64,000 bases of DNA from Hydrogenophaga sp. NFH-34 (lineage in GTDB: Bacteria > Pseudomonadota > Gammaproteobacteria > Burkholderiales > Burkholderiaceae_C): the NCBI RefSeq assembly GCF_021401345.1, contig NZ_JACBGE010000008.1:1-64000 (forward strand), in the 5' to 3' direction. Both the position numbers and the translations under genes were made by a program. Of this stretch, positions 49,376-58,052 are shown piece after piece. Under the pieces are notes generated by a model, which ran no database searches, had not been told where the DNA came from, and saw only the letters and a list, made by a program, of their open reading frames with translations. Positions within the stretch are counted from its first letter, which is position 1. The number at the start of each line of letters is the position of its first letter.

Positions 49376-49612
49376 ATGACCGTTGAACGTTGCATCCGCA
49401 TCCTGGCCGGTTTTGTCGTCATGCTCTCGCTCGCGCTGGGCGTCGAAGGCAGCCCGATCTTCGTCAACCAGTGGTTTCTGGCGCTGACCGCTTTCGCCGG
49501 CTTCAACCTGTTCCAATCCGGCATCACGGGTTTTTGCCCGCCCGCGTTTCTGTTCCGCAAGCTGGGCATTCCCGACGGCGGCGGCCACTGCGGCAGCGGC
49601 AAGTGCCAGTGA
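49376..49612 (+). CDS. DUF2892 family inner-membrane protein
   Basis: A 78-residue protein with two hydrophobic segments, FVVMLSLALG and WFLALTAFAGFNLFQSG, and the DUF2892 cysteine in ITGFCPPAFLF. It ends with HCGSGKCQ, two more cysteines. The domain is found alone or fused to rhodanese (YgaP) and often travels with sulfide/persulfide-handling genes. AAGGAG lies 7 nt before the ATG. It is in the same direction as the RND genes, 35 bp after them. Confidence 0.88.
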   Translation: MTVERCIRILAGFVVMLSLALGVEGSPIFVNQWFLALTAFAGFNLFQSGITGFCPPAFLFRKLGIPDGGGHCGSGKCQ

Positions 49613-49676
49613 GTTGATTCCGCCGGGCGCGGCCTGACCGCCCGCCCGATCCTGTGAGCCGTTTCCCGAACCGATC

Positions 49677-50693
49677 ATGTCCCACCCGACGCCCTTGAAA
49701 TTCCTCATGCCCGGCTGGTTTGCCATCGTCATGGGGCTGTCCGGCCTGGCGCTGGCCTGGCACCGTGCCCAGGGCCTGCTGGGCGATCTGGCGCTCGGCG
49801 TGGCGCTGGTGGCCGGGGCGGCGGCAACGCTGGTATTCGGGGTCTTGCTGGTGGCGTCGGTGCTGCGCTGGCAGCGCTACCCGGCCGCGCTGGCCGAGGA
49901 CCTGCGCCACCCGGTGCGCCACGCCTTCATCGCCACCGTGCCGGTGTCGCTGCTCCTGCTGGCCACGGTGGGCCTGGCGCTGGGCGGTGGCGGCGGTGCC
50001 GCCGTGCTGAACGCGCTGTGGTGGCTGGGCAGCCTGGGCCAGCTCGCGGCCACGGTGTGGGTGCTGGGGCGCTGGCTGGCACCGGCCCCCGCGGCGGCGC
50101 CAGCGGGCGGTCTGTGGCCGGCCGTCACCCCGGTGCTGCTGATTCCGGTGGTCGGCAATGTGGTGGCGCCGCTGGCCGGTGTGGCGCTCGGGCACGACCT
50201 GTGGGCCCTGGCCCAGTTCGGCCTCGGTGCGTTCCTCTGGCCGGTGGTCATCGTGCTGGTGATGGTGCGCCGCATCGCCCACGGGCCCCTGCCCGACCGG
50301 GTGCTGCCCGCCTGGTTCATCACGCTGGCACCGCCGGCGGTCATCGGCGTGGTCGCGGCCCAGATGGGCGCCCCGCGGGCGGTGGTGCTGGGGTTGTGGG
50401 GCACGGGGCTGTTTTTCCTGCTCTGGCTGCTGCCGCTGGTGCGACGCATCGCACAGCAACCGTTTGCCGTGCCGTTCTGGGCGCTGTCCTTCCCCCTGGC
50501 GGCCTTCACCGTGCTGACGCTGCGGGTGGCCGAACTCACGCTCTCGGGCGGCTTTCGCACCCTGGGCGTGCTGATGCTGGCGCTGACGTCCGTGGTGATC
50601 GTCTGGCTCGGCTTCGCCACCGTGCGCGGCCTGCGCGAAGGCTCGCTGCTGGCGCCGGAACCGGTGGCCAGCATCACGCCGGTGACCCCGTGA
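49677..50693 (+). CDS. SLAC1/TDT family anion transporter
   Basis: A 338-residue protein of about ten helices opening LKFLMPGWFAIVMGLSGLALAWH, the start of the TehA/SLAC1 family (tellurite-resistance/dicarboxylate transporter). Members act as anion channels or exporters, some for sulfite. Its GTGA junction with the CsoR-like gene couples the two. A sulfur anion substrate would suit the neighbours but is inference. Confidence 0.85.
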   Translation: MSHPTPLKFLMPGWFAIVMGLSGLALAWHRAQGLLGDLALGVALVAGAAATLVFGVLLVASVLRWQRYPAALAEDLRHPVRHAFIATVPVSLLLLATVGLALGGGGGAAVLNALWWLGSLGQLAATVWVLGRWLAPAPAAAPAGGLWPAVTPVLLIPVVGNVVAPLAGVALGHDLWALAQFGLGAFLWPVVIVLVMVRRIAHGPLPDRVLPAWFITLAPPAVIGVVAAQMGAPRAVVLGLWGTGLFFLLWLLPLVRRIAQQPFAVPFWALSFPLAAFTVLTLRVAELTLSGGFRTLGVLMLALTSVVIVWLGFATVRGLREGSLLAPEPVASITPVTP

Positions 50694-50983
50694 AAACCCC
50701 GCACGGCGAGGCGGTCGATGCCCGGCGGCTCGCCGAGCTGATGCACCGCCTGCGCCGGGCCGAAGGGCAGGTGCGGGGCGTGCGAAAACTCCTGGAAGAC
50801 GGGGTCGACTGCACCCTGATCGCGCAGCAGCTGCTGGCCGCGCGGCACGCGCTGGACAGCGCGTTTGTCGATCTGAACCTGGCGCTGGCCGCCTCCGACC
50901 TGACGGCGGCCCCCGATCCCGGTGGCGAGCGCCTCGGGGCCGTCATGGCGCGTCTGCAACGCCAGCTGGGCGGCACGCGATGA
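50690..50983 (+). CDS. CsoR/FrmR-family repressor with an atypical ligand set
   Basis: A 97-residue all-helical DUF156 protein: LMHRLRRAEGQVRGVRKLLEDG, the family start, then VDCTLIAQQLLAARHALDS. The first conserved cysteine is present, but the positions 25 and 29 residues later (His/Cys in copper-sensing CsoR, the second Cys in CstR, His in FrmR/RcnR) are Leu and Asp. It has a single Cys. It starts with GTG overlapping the transporter stop. The GGGGTA/TACCCC operator at 44844 is the obvious target. Confidence 0.85.
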   Translation: MKTPHGEAVDARRLAELMHRLRRAEGQVRGVRKLLEDGVDCTLIAQQLLAARHALDSAFVDLNLALAASDLTAAPDPGGERLGAVMARLQRQLGGTR

Positions 50984-51062
50984 GGCTGGCGGCGGGCAGT
51001 TTTGCGTTTCGGTGACGCAATCGGGCGGGCAGTCGCTCCCACAATGCACTTTTCTGTGATTT

Positions 51063-51842
51063 GTGGTCCCGCCTGCCGTGATTGCCCTGCCCGACGTTGC
51101 CCTCTGGAGCCTGCTCATCGCCGCCGCCTTCGGGGCCGGTGTGCTCAACGCCATCGCCGGGGGCGGCAGCTTTCTGACCTTTCCGGCCCTGGTGTGGGCC
51201 GGTGTGCCGCCCATCAGCGCCAACGCCACCAGCGCGCTGGCCGTGAGCCCCGGTTATCTGGGCAGCACGCTGGGCTTCCGCCCGGAACTGCGCGCACTGC
51301 CGGCCCGCCGCCTCCGGCGGGAGACGGCCATCGCGGCCGCCGGTGGGGTGGCCGGCGCCTGCCTGTTGCTGGTGACGCCGGCCCACCTGTTTGCCGGCCT
51401 GGTGCCCTGGCTGCTGCTGTTTGCCACCGCGCTGTTCGCCGCCGGTCCGGCGCTGGCCCGGCGTACACAGGCCGGGTCGGGCCGCGGGCCCGATCGCTGG
51501 CGCGAACCCGGGCTGCTGCTGGTCGCCATCTACGGCGGCTACTTCAACGGCGGGCTGGGCATTCTGCTGATGGCGCTCTACACCCTCACCGGTGAAACGC
51601 GCCTCAACACCGTCAACGCGCTCAAGAACCTGAATTCGCTGGTGCTGTCCTGGCTGTCCGTGGCCGCCTTCGTGATGGCGGGCGCCATCGCCTGGCAGCA
51701 GGGCCTGGTGATGATGGTGGCCGCTACGGCAGGCGGTTACTTCGGTGCGCGCTGGTCGAAGGCGCTGCCGGTGGCCTGGGTGCGCGCGGGCGTGATCGTC
51801 ACCGGGCTGGTGATGAGCGTGCTGTTCTTCCTGCGGGGCTGA
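51063..51842 (+). CDS. TauE/SafE family sulfite/organosulfonate exporter
   Basis: A 259-residue protein of about eight helices. TauE/SafE motifs include GAGVLNAIAGGGSFLTFPAL near the start and GGYFNGGLGILLMAL in the middle. It exports sulfite or sulfonates in characterised members. The GTG start at 51063 is uncertain; 51078 is possible. It is 79 bp after the CsoR-like gene and may share or follow that regulon. Confidence 0.85.
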   Translation: MVPPAVIALPDVALWSLLIAAAFGAGVLNAIAGGGSFLTFPALVWAGVPPISANATSALAVSPGYLGSTLGFRPELRALPARRLRRETAIAAAGGVAGACLLLVTPAHLFAGLVPWLLLFATALFAAGPALARRTQAGSGRGPDRWREPGLLLVAIYGGYFNGGLGILLMALYTLTGETRLNTVNALKNLNSLVLSWLSVAAFVMAGAIAWQQGLVMMVAATAGGYFGARWSKALPVAWVRAGVIVTGLVMSVLFFLRG

Positions 51843-51863
51843 GCGGCGGTTTCCCGGCAGGGC

Positions 51864-52481
51864 TCACCACCCCAGCCAGGCCCCGGCCTGCTGCCAGGCC
51901 GCGATGGCCAGGTGGCCGACCGAGATGGCGTAGCCCACACCAGCGGCGCCCACGGCGGTGGACACCAGCAGGGCCAGGCCATCGCGGAACAGCCAGCCCA
52001 GGCCGAGCAGCATCAGGCTGGTGCCGGGCAGCACGTTGCCCAGCGGCAGTGGCAGGAAGATGAGCGCCGCCATCAGCGCCATCCACAGGCCCCAGAGCAC
52101 GCGGGTGCGGTGGTGGCACAGCGCCTGCCAGCGCGGACGCAGCCAGCGTTCGGCGCGTTCGTAGGTCCAGGCGAGGCCGTGCAGGCAGCGCTGCGACCAG
52201 CGCGGATTCAGGTGCAGGGCGCTCAGGCGCTCGGGCAGGTGCAGGCTGTCGCGGCCGCGCAGCCAGGCACCCGCCAGGGCCAGGATGCCGAAGCTCAGCA
52301 CCGTGCCCGCGCCGGCCACCGGCAGCATCGACAGCAAGGCCATCAGCAGGAGCAGCACCGCCCCGGAACCCTCGCCGTGCAGGTGCAACAGCTCGCGCAG
52401 ACTCAGCGGTGTGGCGGTTTGGGTGGGAGCCGCCTGCCGGGTGGCGGCCTGCCGCAGGCGCTGGGCGAGTCCGGCGTGCAC
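51864..52481 (-). CDS. ExoD family exopolysaccharide synthesis protein
   Basis: A 205-residue membrane protein with about four helices. The ExoD pattern is LSLRELLHLHGEGSGAVL and MALLSMLPVAGAGTVLSFG, with IFLPLPLGNVLPG. In rhizobia ExoD affects exopolysaccharide production and alkaline tolerance. The GTG start at 52481 overlaps nothing and lies 4 bp after the upstream small membrane gene's stop, suggesting one operon. Confidence 0.82.
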   Translation of the reverse strand: MHAGLAQRLRQAATRQAAPTQTATPLSLRELLHLHGEGSGAVLLLLMALLSMLPVAGAGTVLSFGILALAGAWLRGRDSLHLPERLSALHLNPRWSQRCLHGLAWTYERAERWLRPRWQALCHHRTRVLWGLWMALMAALIFLPLPLGNVLPGTSLMLLGLGWLFRDGLALLVSTAVGAAGVGYAISVGHLAIAAWQQAGAWLGW

Positions 52482-52485
52482 GGTG

Positions 52486-52905
52486 TCAGCTCCCGAAACC
52501 CGGTTGCGGACCCGGTGCCGTGCGCGCCGGATTCCAGCGGCCCGCGAGCCAGTGCAGGACGCCGGCCACCGCCAGCAGCAGGGCCATGCCCAGGCCCCAG
52601 CCGACCCCGATCAGAGGGCCGAGCCAGGCCATCACCGCATCGCCCGAGGGCAGCACCGCCGACAACCCGCGCAGCAGGTCGGCCGCCAGGGCCTGCCAGG
52701 CGGCGAGCGTGGCGGTGTCGAGCCAGGGCGCGAGCCAGTCGGGCAGCGCGGGTGGCGTGGGCGCGCCCACCGATCCGGCCGCCTGGTCGAGCGCACCGGC
52801 GGCCAGCGTGCCCAGCAGCCAGTCGGTGACGCGGTGGGTGAGGGCGGCCAGGCCGGTCCACAGCACAGCCAGCAAGGCCGTCAGGCTCCAGATCAGCGTT
52901 TTCAT
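52486..52905 (-). CDS. Hypothetical membrane protein, 139 aa
   Basis: One N-terminal hydrophobic segment (LIWSLTALLAVLWTGLAALT) and one near the C-terminus (LGMALLLAVAGVLHWLAG), with an amphipathic middle rich in Leu, Ala and Trp (WQALAADLLRGLSAV). No family was recognised. It lies between the Bax inhibitor-like gene (11 bp) and exoD on the same strand. Confidence 0.65.
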   Translation of the reverse strand: MKTLIWSLTALLAVLWTGLAALTHRVTDWLLGTLAAGALDQAAGSVGAPTPPALPDWLAPWLDTATLAAWQALAADLLRGLSAVLPSGDAVMAWLGPLIGVGWGLGMALLLAVAGVLHWLAGRWNPARTAPGPQPGFGS

Positions 52906-52916
52906 GGCGGCTTGCG

Positions 52917-53597
52917 TCAGTCGTTGCCGCCGATGCCGAACAGGTGCAGCAGGCTGGTGAACAGGTTGAAGGCCGAGACGAACAGGCCCACCGTGGCCAG
53001 CACGTAGTTGGTCTCGCCGCCGTTGACGATGCGGCTGGTCTCGAACAGGATCAGACCGACCGACAGCAGCGCCACCAGGGCCGAGACCGCCAGCGCCAGG
53101 GCCGGCAAGGTGAAGAAGTAGGCCACCAGCGCCAGCACGATGGCGATCACCAGGCCGGCGAACAGGAAGCCGCCCATGAAGCTGAAGTCGCGCCGCGTGG
53201 TCAGCACGTAGGCCGACAGGCCGACGAAGGTGGCCCCGGTGGCGGCCAGCGCGGCGACGATGGTGCCGGCGCCGCCGGGCAGGGCCAGGGTGTGCGAGAG
53301 CAGCGGGCCCAGCGTGTAGCCCATGAAGCCGGTCAGCGCGAACACTGCCGGCAAGGCCCAGCCGCTGTTGCGCAGCTTGTGCACCGCGAACAGCAGGCAG
53401 AAGTAGCCCACCAGCGTGAGGACCAGGCCGGGCGAGGGCCAGGCGTTGGCGACGGCCAGGGCCGCGGTGCCGGCGGCGAACAGGATCGTCAGCGACAGCA
53501 GCGCATAGGTGTTGCGCAGCACGCGAGCGACCTCGGGGCGGTCGCTCAGCAGGGTGGTGCCGCGGGCGGCGGCGGGGTGGCGTTCAAGGTGTTCCAT
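52917..53597 (-). CDS. Bax inhibitor-1/YccA family protein
   Basis: A 226-residue protein with seven helices. BI-1 motifs: VLRNTYALLSLTILFA near the start, GFMGYTLGPLLSH, ATGATFVGLSAYVLTTRRDFS and ETSRIVNGGETNYV. Members are pH-sensitive calcium leak channels or protease modulators (YccA, which binds FtsH). It is divergent from the NhaR-like gene over 102 bp. Confidence 0.92.
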   Translation of the reverse strand: MEHLERHPAAARGTTLLSDRPEVARVLRNTYALLSLTILFAAGTAALAVANAWPSPGLVLTLVGYFCLLFAVHKLRNSGWALPAVFALTGFMGYTLGPLLSHTLALPGGAGTIVAALAATGATFVGLSAYVLTTRRDFSFMGGFLFAGLVIAIVLALVAYFFTLPALALAVSALVALLSVGLILFETSRIVNGGETNYVLATVGLFVSAFNLFTSLLHLFGIGGND

Positions 53598-53699
53598 GCG
53601 GGTCTCCGGTGAGGGACGAACGGGATCCTGAAAGATAGGGGTGCAGATCTGCTCGATAAAGCAGAAAATGCATGAACCAGCTTCTGTAAAAATCAGACC

Positions 53700-54593
53700 A
53701 TGCAGTCGGAACTCAATTACAAGCACCTGTATTACTTCTGGGTCGCCGCCAAAGAAGGGGGCATGTCGCACGCGGCGGCACGCCTGGGCATGGCGGTCCA
53801 GACGGTGAGCGCACAGGTGCGGCTGCTCGAACAGTCGCTGGGCCATGCGCTGTTCAAGCCGGCGGGCCGGGGGCTGGCCCTGACCGAGGCCGGGCAGACC
53901 GCGCTGCAACTGGCCGAGCAGATCTTCCTGCTGGGCGAGCAGTTGCCCACGGTTGTGCGTGACGCCGCCACGCAGACCAGCGTGCGCCTGATCGTCGGCA
54001 TTTCCGGCGGGCTGCCCAAACTGGCGGTGCGCGACCTGCTCGAACCCGTGATGGACGAACCCCGGCTGCGGCTGATGTGCCACGAGGACGACTTCGACGA
54101 CCTGCTGGCCGACCTGGCGCTGCACCGCATCGATGTGGTGCTGTCGGACCGGCCGGCCCCGGCCAACCCCAACCTGCGCCTCTACAGCCACGCGCTCGGT
54201 CACTCACCGCTGGCGTGGTTTGCGTCCGCGAACTGGCTGGTCGGCGCGCGCGAGGGCTTTCCCCGGAGCCTGGAGCACGTGCCCGTGCTGCTGCCCACGG
54301 CCCACACCTCGGTGCGTCTGCGGCTGGACCAGTGGTTCGAACGCCAGGGCATCGCCCCGCGCGTGGTTGGCGAATTCGAGGACAGCGCGCTGCTGGCCAC
54401 CTTTGGCGCCTCGGGCATGGGCGTGTTCCCCGCGCCCGAGCACGTGCGCGAAAAGCTGGAAAACGGCTACGGCCTGACCTGGGTGGCGCCCTGCGACGGG
54501 GTGCAGGAGCACTTCTACGCCATCGGCACCGCGCGCAAGGTGCAGCACCCGCTGGTGCAGCGCCTGCTCGAAGCGCATCTGGGCGAGCAGTGA
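53700..54593 (+). CDS. nhaR: NhaR-type LysR transcriptional activator
   Basis: A 297-residue LysR protein. The start MQSELNYKHLYYFWVAAKEGGM and HTH VQTVSAQVRLLEQSLGHALF are characteristic of NhaR, the sodium-responsive activator. The effector domain begins at LIVGISGGLPKLAVRDLL. No nhaA antiporter is adjacent in this window. It overlaps the next gene's GTG (GTGA). Confidence 0.85.
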   Translation: MQSELNYKHLYYFWVAAKEGGMSHAAARLGMAVQTVSAQVRLLEQSLGHALFKPAGRGLALTEAGQTALQLAEQIFLLGEQLPTVVRDAATQTSVRLIVGISGGLPKLAVRDLLEPVMDEPRLRLMCHEDDFDDLLADLALHRIDVVLSDRPAPANPNLRLYSHALGHSPLAWFASANWLVGAREGFPRSLEHVPVLLPTAHTSVRLRLDQWFERQGIAPRVVGEFEDSALLATFGASGMGVFPAPEHVREKLENGYGLTWVAPCDGVQEHFYAIGTARKVQHPLVQRLLEAHLGEQ

Positions 54594-55465
54594 CGGTGCC
54601 GGCCGGGTTTTTCACGCCGGCGGTCGATATGCCGTGGACCGTGCAGGGCCCGTTTCGCATGCGGCCCGGGCTGTCGCGGCTGGCGGCCGAGGGTGCCCCA
54701 CCTGGGGCCTTGTTCCACCGCGATGCGCTGGCGCCCGCGTACGCCGCCGCCAAGCGCGCGGTGCTGGCCCACCAACCCGCGCGGGCCCAGGTCGGTGAGG
54801 CCGATCCGGCGGTGCTCGCCGCCATCGCCGAAGCGTATGCGCGCGAAACCGGCGTGCACCTGGCGCCCGAGGCCGATGCCCTGGCACGGGGCCTGCAGGA
54901 AGACTTCGTGATCCTGCACGACGAGCCCGTGCCCGACGGCGCCACCGGCACGTTGCGCACGCGGTTCCTGTCCGTGTGTTTCCCCTCCAACTGGGTGCCG
55001 CAGGAAAAGCAAGGCCTGGACTTCCTGGCCATCCACGCGCCGGTGGCCGACAACGCGCTGCTGCTGGCCGGTGCCCGCGGCATCGTGGACATGGCGTTCC
55101 GCCAGGCGCCCATGCTGCGCCATGTGTGGCTGCTCACGCCCGGTGGTGAACTGCCCCAGCACCCCGACACGCGCCGGGTCCGCTGGGAAGACGCGCTGGC
55201 CCGCGCCGAGGCGGGTAGCGGCCGCCTGATCGAGCAGGTGTTCTTCCGCGTCGAACGCCAGACCACGCTGCCGCTGCCCGCCCTGCGGCGCGGCGTGTTC
55301 TTCATCCGCGTGATGGTCTGCCCGCTGGCCCAGGTGCTGGCCGTGGAACCCCGCCGCGCGGAGGCGCTGCGCGCGGCCCTTGCCTCCATGACCGACGCCG
55401 TGGTGGCCTACCGCGGCATGGGCGCGGTGCACGCCCGTCTCTGCGCCGAACTGGCCACAGCCTGA
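54590..55465 (+). CDS. DUF3445 haem-dependent oxidative N-demethylase-like protein
   Basis: A 291-residue protein of the DUF3445 group. Recognisable blocks are FRMRPGLSRL near the start, QEDFVILHDEP, CFPSNWVPQEKQGLDFLAIH and VERQTTLPLPALRRGVFFIRV. Characterised relatives are haem-dependent oxidative N-demethylases. The GTG at 54590 overlaps the nhaR stop; a GTG at 54596 is also possible. It is probably co-translated with the regulator. Confidence 0.8.
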   Translation: MTVPAGFFTPAVDMPWTVQGPFRMRPGLSRLAAEGAPPGALFHRDALAPAYAAAKRAVLAHQPARAQVGEADPAVLAAIAEAYARETGVHLAPEADALARGLQEDFVILHDEPVPDGATGTLRTRFLSVCFPSNWVPQEKQGLDFLAIHAPVADNALLLAGARGIVDMAFRQAPMLRHVWLLTPGGELPQHPDTRRVRWEDALARAEAGSGRLIEQVFFRVERQTTLPLPALRRGVFFIRVMVCPLAQVLAVEPRRAEALRAALASMTDAVVAYRGMGAVHARLCAELATA

Positions 55466-55481
55466 AAGACGCGGGCCGGCC

Positions 55482-55808
55482 TCAGGCCTCCCGGTCGAGC
55501 AGGGTGCCCAGCATGCGGTCGGTGGTCTGCAGGGTCTTCAGGTTGGCGGCGAAGCTGTAGAGGCTGATCCGCTGATCGACCAGATCGTCGGCCAGGTGGC
55601 CGAAGTCGCCGGTGCCGGTGGACGTTTCGGTGGCCTGGCCGATGCGCGTCTCGACGCCGCCGCCGGGCTGCGCGGTCTGCGTCACCGTCTGGCGGCGGAA
55701 CCCGGGCGTCTGGGCGTTGGCGATGTTGTGCGCGCTGGTGTCCAGCCGCTGCCGGGCGGCGTTCAAACCGCTCAACGCGGTCGCGATGGGGTTGAGGGTC
55801 AGGGCCAT
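55482..55808 (-). CDS. Flagellar basal-body rod-like small protein
   Basis: A 108-residue protein. NPIATALSGLNAARQRLD and SAHNIANAQTPGFRRQT are the N-terminal rod/hook signature (FlgB/FlgC/FlgG family), and the end LYSFAANLKTLQTTDRMLGTL is the matching C-terminal signature. The two signatures are joined by a short linker, so the usual central domain is missing. It is alone, with no other flagellar gene in the window. Confidence 0.85.
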   Translation of the reverse strand: MALTLNPIATALSGLNAARQRLDTSAHNIANAQTPGFRRQTVTQTAQPGGGVETRIGQATETSTGTGDFGHLADDLVDQRISLYSFAANLKTLQTTDRMLGTLLDREA

Positions 55809-55979
55809 GGACGGAGGACGGGCGTGGGTGGGCCGGGCCAGAGGCCTTGGCTGGTTTTCGGTGGTCCGCCGGAAATCTGAAGCCGCCGGGGCGCCGAAAG
55901 GCCCGCGCGCCGACCGGCGGTGCCGGTTCGTGGCACGATCGCTGCTTTTCGCGATCGCCCCACGACTTCAGCCATTCCC

Positions 55980-56453
55980 ATGGAACTGCCCGCGCACCAA
56001 TTGAGCATGACGGTGCTCATGACCCCCGACACCGCCAACTTTTCCGGCAAGGTGCACGGCGGCACCATCCTGAAGCTGCTCGACCAGGTGGCCTACGCCT
56101 GCGCCAGCCGCTATGCCGGTACCTACGTGGTGACGCTCAGCGTCGACCAGGTGATGTTCCGCCAGCCGATCCACGTGGGCGAACTCGTCACCTTCCTGGC
56201 GTCGGTCAACCACACCGGCAGCTCGTCGATGGAGGTGGGCATCAAGGTGATTGCCGAGAACATCCGCACGCAGGACAAGCGCCACGTCAACAGCTGCTTT
56301 TTCACCATGGTGGCGGTCGACGAAGCGGGCAAGCCCACCACGGTGGCGCCGCTGCGCCCCTTCACCCCCGACGAGCGTCGCCGCCATGCCGCCGCCGAGC
56401 TGCGCAAGAGCATGCGCCGCGAAATGGAACAGCGCTTCGCGGCCATCAAGTGA
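55980..56453 (+). CDS. Acyl-CoA thioesterase (hotdog fold)
   Basis: A 157-residue YciA/ACOT-type thioesterase: LMTPDTANFSGKVHGGTILK and LLDQVAYACASRYAG hold the helix and catalytic Asp/Asn region, and NSCFFTMVAVDEAGKP the later strand. It hydrolyses acyl-CoA. The gene overlaps the alpha/beta hydrolase gene (GTGA), so the two are coupled. Confidence 0.9.
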   Translation: MELPAHQLSMTVLMTPDTANFSGKVHGGTILKLLDQVAYACASRYAGTYVVTLSVDQVMFRQPIHVGELVTFLASVNHTGSSSMEVGIKVIAENIRTQDKRHVNSCFFTMVAVDEAGKPTTVAPLRPFTPDERRRHAAAELRKSMRREMEQRFAAIK

Positions 56454-57328
56454 CGGCGCCTGCGGGCACCGGCCCGGTGGCCCCTGAAGAGCGGTTCTTC
56501 GAGACCTTTGACGGTTACACCCTGCCGGTCCGTGTGCTGCCCGCTGGCCGCGGCAGCCGCATGCTGGCATTGCACGGCGCGCGCTCGAACCTGGAGCGGC
56601 TCGACCCCTGGCTGCGGCCGTTGCAGGCGCGGGGGGTGGCCAGCCTGGCCGGCAGCCTCTCGGGCCATGGCAGCGATTCGCCGCTGGCGCTGGACGCCAC
56701 CTCGCTGGCGCGCAACCTGCAGGAAGCCCTGCGGTTTTCGGCGCGCCTGTCGCCCGGCCCCGAGGTGGTCATGGGCCACAGCCTGGGCGGTGCGCTGGCG
56801 CTGAAGGTGGCCGAAGCGCACGCGGCCACGGTGCACACGCTGGTGCTCGGCGGGCCGGCGCTGTACCCGGAAGCGGCCTTCGCCGCGCCGCACTTCGGCC
56901 CCCCGTTCACGGCGGCGATTTCGGTGCCTTTCGGGTTCCGGGATTCGGCGTCGCTGGCCTTTCTGAGGCGTTTCCAGGGCCGGGTGCTGCTGGTGACCGG
57001 GGAATACGACGGCCTGCCGGCCCAGGCCCACGGCGGGCAGGCCGGGCGTTCGGCCGGCACGGTGACGGTCACCGTGCCCGACGGCGCGTCGCGCACCGTC
57101 TACAGCCCGATCCCGGCCGAAGTGCTGGCGGACATCCGCGCCGCGGCCGGTGCGCGCTGCAGCACCATCGTGCTCGAAGGCTGCGACCACCGGATGTCGG
57201 CGCACCTGGCGCGGCGGCCCGCGGTGGCGGACCGGCTGGCCGAACAGGTGCAGCGGATCATCGCGGCGGCTGGTGCGGGGCCGGCTGTGCACGGGCGCAT
57301 CGGCGCTTCGGGCGCGTGGCGCGCCTGA
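56450..57328 (+). CDS. Alpha/beta hydrolase
   Basis: A 292-residue serine hydrolase: nucleophile elbow GHSLGGALALK, oxyanion region LHGARSNLERLD, and the likely acid/His pair in TGEYDGLPA and EGCDHRMSAHL. It resembles lysophospholipase- or BAAT-like hydrolases. Its GTG start overlaps the thioesterase stop. The substrate is unknown. A Gly/Ala-rich tail follows residue 270. Confidence 0.8.
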   Translation: MTAPAGTGPVAPEERFFETFDGYTLPVRVLPAGRGSRMLALHGARSNLERLDPWLRPLQARGVASLAGSLSGHGSDSPLALDATSLARNLQEALRFSARLSPGPEVVMGHSLGGALALKVAEAHAATVHTLVLGGPALYPEAAFAAPHFGPPFTAAISVPFGFRDSASLAFLRRFQGRVLLVTGEYDGLPAQAHGGQAGRSAGTVTVTVPDGASRTVYSPIPAEVLADIRAAAGARCSTIVLEGCDHRMSAHLARRPAVADRLAEQVQRIIAAAGAGPAVHGRIGASGAWRA

Positions 57329-57334
57329 CCGGCC

Positions 57335-57952
57335 TCAGCCCCGCAGTGCCAGCACGCCCTGCCACACCGCGAAGCCCGCCAGCACCAGGGCCGAAACCTG
57401 GTTGATGCGGCGGCGCCAGGCGTCGGTGAAGCGCTGCCGCGAGGCGGCCACCCCGGCCGACAGCAGCAGCCACCACAGGGTCGAGCCGGCCAACACACCC
57501 GCAATCAGGGTCAGCGGTGAGACGCTGACGGCCAGACCACCGCTGAGCGCGCCGAACACCGCGACGAACGACAGGATGGTGGCCGGGTTGGCCAGGGTGA
57601 GCAGCACTGTGCCCGCGAACGCGCCGGCCAGATCGGCGGCACCCGCCTGGGCGGCCGAGCGCGCCAGCGGGGCCCGCCAGGTGCGCCAGGCCAGCCACAG
57701 CAGCAGCGCGCCCCCGCCCAGCGCGAGCGGCAGGCGCAGGGTCTGCAGCGTGCCGATGAGCCAGTGCACACCGAAGGCACCGACCGCGCCGTAGCAGGCG
57801 TCGGCCACCGCCGCCCCGAGCCCGGTGGCCAGGCCCATGGCCATGCCGCGATCCAGCGTGCGCTGGATCGTCAGCAGACCGATGGGCCCGACCGGTGCCG
57901 CGATCGACAAGCCGATCAGCATCGCTTTGAGAAAAACAGAGGCTTCCGTCAT
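57335..57952 (-). CDS. LysE family amino acid exporter
   Basis: A 205-residue LysE/RhtB protein with six helices, opening VFLKAMLIGLSIAAPVGPIG, followed by RTLDRGMAMGLATGLGAAVAD and NPATILSFVAVFGAL. It exports amino acids. It is divergent from an Lrp/AsnC regulator across 100 bp, a pairing in which the regulator usually controls the exporter. Confidence 0.88.
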   Translation of the reverse strand: MTEASVFLKAMLIGLSIAAPVGPIGLLTIQRTLDRGMAMGLATGLGAAVADACYGAVGAFGVHWLIGTLQTLRLPLALGGGALLLWLAWRTWRAPLARSAAQAGAADLAGAFAGTVLLTLANPATILSFVAVFGALSGGLAVSVSPLTLIAGVLAGSTLWWLLLSAGVAASRQRFTDAWRRRINQVSALVLAGFAVWQGVLALRG

Positions 57953-57987
57953 GCCGCTATCGTAGACAGGCCATCGCCGTTCAGGAA

Positions 57988-58010
57988 TGCACTTTTTCTG
58001 GACAAATGTG
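57988..58010. promoter_or_regulatory. Candidate Lrp-type dyad between lysE-like and lrp-like genes
   Basis: GCACTTTTT and CAAATGTGC form an imperfect dyad in the 100-bp gap between the divergent exporter and Lrp/AsnC genes. Lrp-family proteins bind A/T-centred dyads in such gaps. The assignment rests on position and symmetry only. Confidence 0.35.
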
Positions 58011-58052
58011 CCCAAAACCTTCGATCATCAGGTGAAACCGGAGTTTGACCTG

